NCBI RefSeq assembly: GCF_900607235.1
Contig: NZ_LR027863.1
Span: 1 to 53,581 of the forward strand
Source: Olivibacter jilunii
Lineage (GTDB): Bacteria > Bacteroidota > Bacteroidia > Sphingobacteriales > Sphingobacteriaceae
Length of the DNA: 53,581 nt
Direction: 5' to 3'
Shown here: in pieces, positions 53,493 through 53,581 of the stretch
How the letters are laid out: the number at the start of each line of letters is the position of its first letter
Position numbering within the stretch: position 1 is the first letter of the stretch
Translations under genes and position numbers: made by a program
The notes under the pieces: model-generated
What the model saw: the letters and a program-made list of their open reading frames with translations, nothing else
What the model was told of the DNA's origin: nothing
Database searches by the model: none

Positions 53493-53581
53493 GATCGGCA
53501 CCGACCTACTCTCCCACATGTTACTGCAGTACCATCGGCTCTGGCGGGCTTAACTTCTCTGTTCGGGATGGGAAGAGGTGG
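53493..53581 (-). rRNA. rrf: 5S ribosomal RNA, 5' end beyond window
   Basis: The minus strand reads CCACCTCTTCCCATCCCGAA, then AGAAGTTAAGCCCGCCAGAG and GGGAGAGTAGGTCGGTGCCG, the conserved middle and 3' part of bacterial 5S rRNA. About 25-30 bases at the 5' end are outside the window, and the 3' end is placed to within a few bases. Since 5S is last in rRNA operons, 23S and 16S should lie to the right on the minus strand. Confidence 0.93.

Overview
The window looks like a draft-assembly contig from a Bacteroidota genome, most likely family Sphingobacteriaceae (Sphingobacterium/Pedobacter/Olivibacter-like). Four things point there: type IX secretion/gliding genes (gldB, gldK, gldN, an SprE/PorW-like gene and a PorT-like barrel); Bacteroidota-specific conserved genes (DUF1599, the BT_3928-type DoxX protein, DUF4271 beside hemD, YtxJ); an ATP synthase operon without atpD and atpC; and repeated Bacteroidota-type promoters (TTG, 19-22 bases, TAnnTTTG) with few Shine-Dalgarno sites. 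No insertion sequence, prophage, CRISPR array or tRNA gene was seen.

Layout. 1-6.1 kb: a truncated DUF4136 lipoprotein, nadE with a PorT-like outer-membrane barrel, divergent gldB, a secreted protein of unknown role, a class-B-like acid phosphatase and a small membrane protein. 6.3-12.3 kb: the ATP synthase operon atpZ - membrane gene - atpBEFHAG on the minus strand. 12.5-19.5 kb: an SprE/PorW-like TPR lipoprotein, a class A penicillin-binding protein and uvrC as a tight plus-strand run. 19.5-23.8 kb: gldK-gldN, hemD and a DUF4271 gene on the minus strand. 24-30 kb: an aldehyde dehydrogenase, a 2-oxoglutarate/Fe(II) oxygenase-like protein, an alpha/beta hydrolase, an M42 peptidase and an MFS exporter. 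30.2-37.8 kb: a YCF48-like protein, folP, DUF1599, DoxX/BT_3928, aroK, a DUF721 gene, recF, a TPR protein, ribH and a 39-residue lipoprotein. 37.9-47.4 kb: a LolA-like secreted protein, ytxJ, osmC, lipA, nnr, metE under a cobalamin riboswitch, khtTU, and an mgtC-type gene broken by an in-frame stop. 47.4-53.6 kb: a DUF59 Fe-S assembly factor, uvrA, a lytic transglycosylase, an rluB-type pseudouridine synthase with a long charged N-terminus, and the 3' end of a 5S rRNA gene with the terminator of its rRNA operon.

How it fits together. The T9SS genes here (gldK/porK, gldN/porN, sprE/porW, gldB, a PorT-like protein) are mostly outer-membrane or periplasmic ring and accessory parts; the inner-membrane motor genes gldL and gldM, usually between gldK and gldN, are absent from this locus. 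The rest is mainly housekeeping: cofactors (NAD, folate, riboflavin, lipoate, haem, NAD(P)HX repair), DNA repair (uvrA, uvrC, recF), cell wall and energy.

Most notable points: (i) a precise 25-base insert at the start of the DUF1599 gene that matches the Illumina P7 flow-cell oligonucleotide including its T-tail, a sequencing artefact that breaks the true start; (ii) gldK joined directly to gldN; (iii) a single TGG-to-TAG change splitting an MgtC protein; (iv) several intergenic stretches built of degenerate 7- or 8-base words, some in inverted arms; (v) a clear cobalamin riboswitch on metE; (vi) a hairpin just after atpE that could help set subunit ratios. I did not find a convincing new multi-gene system.
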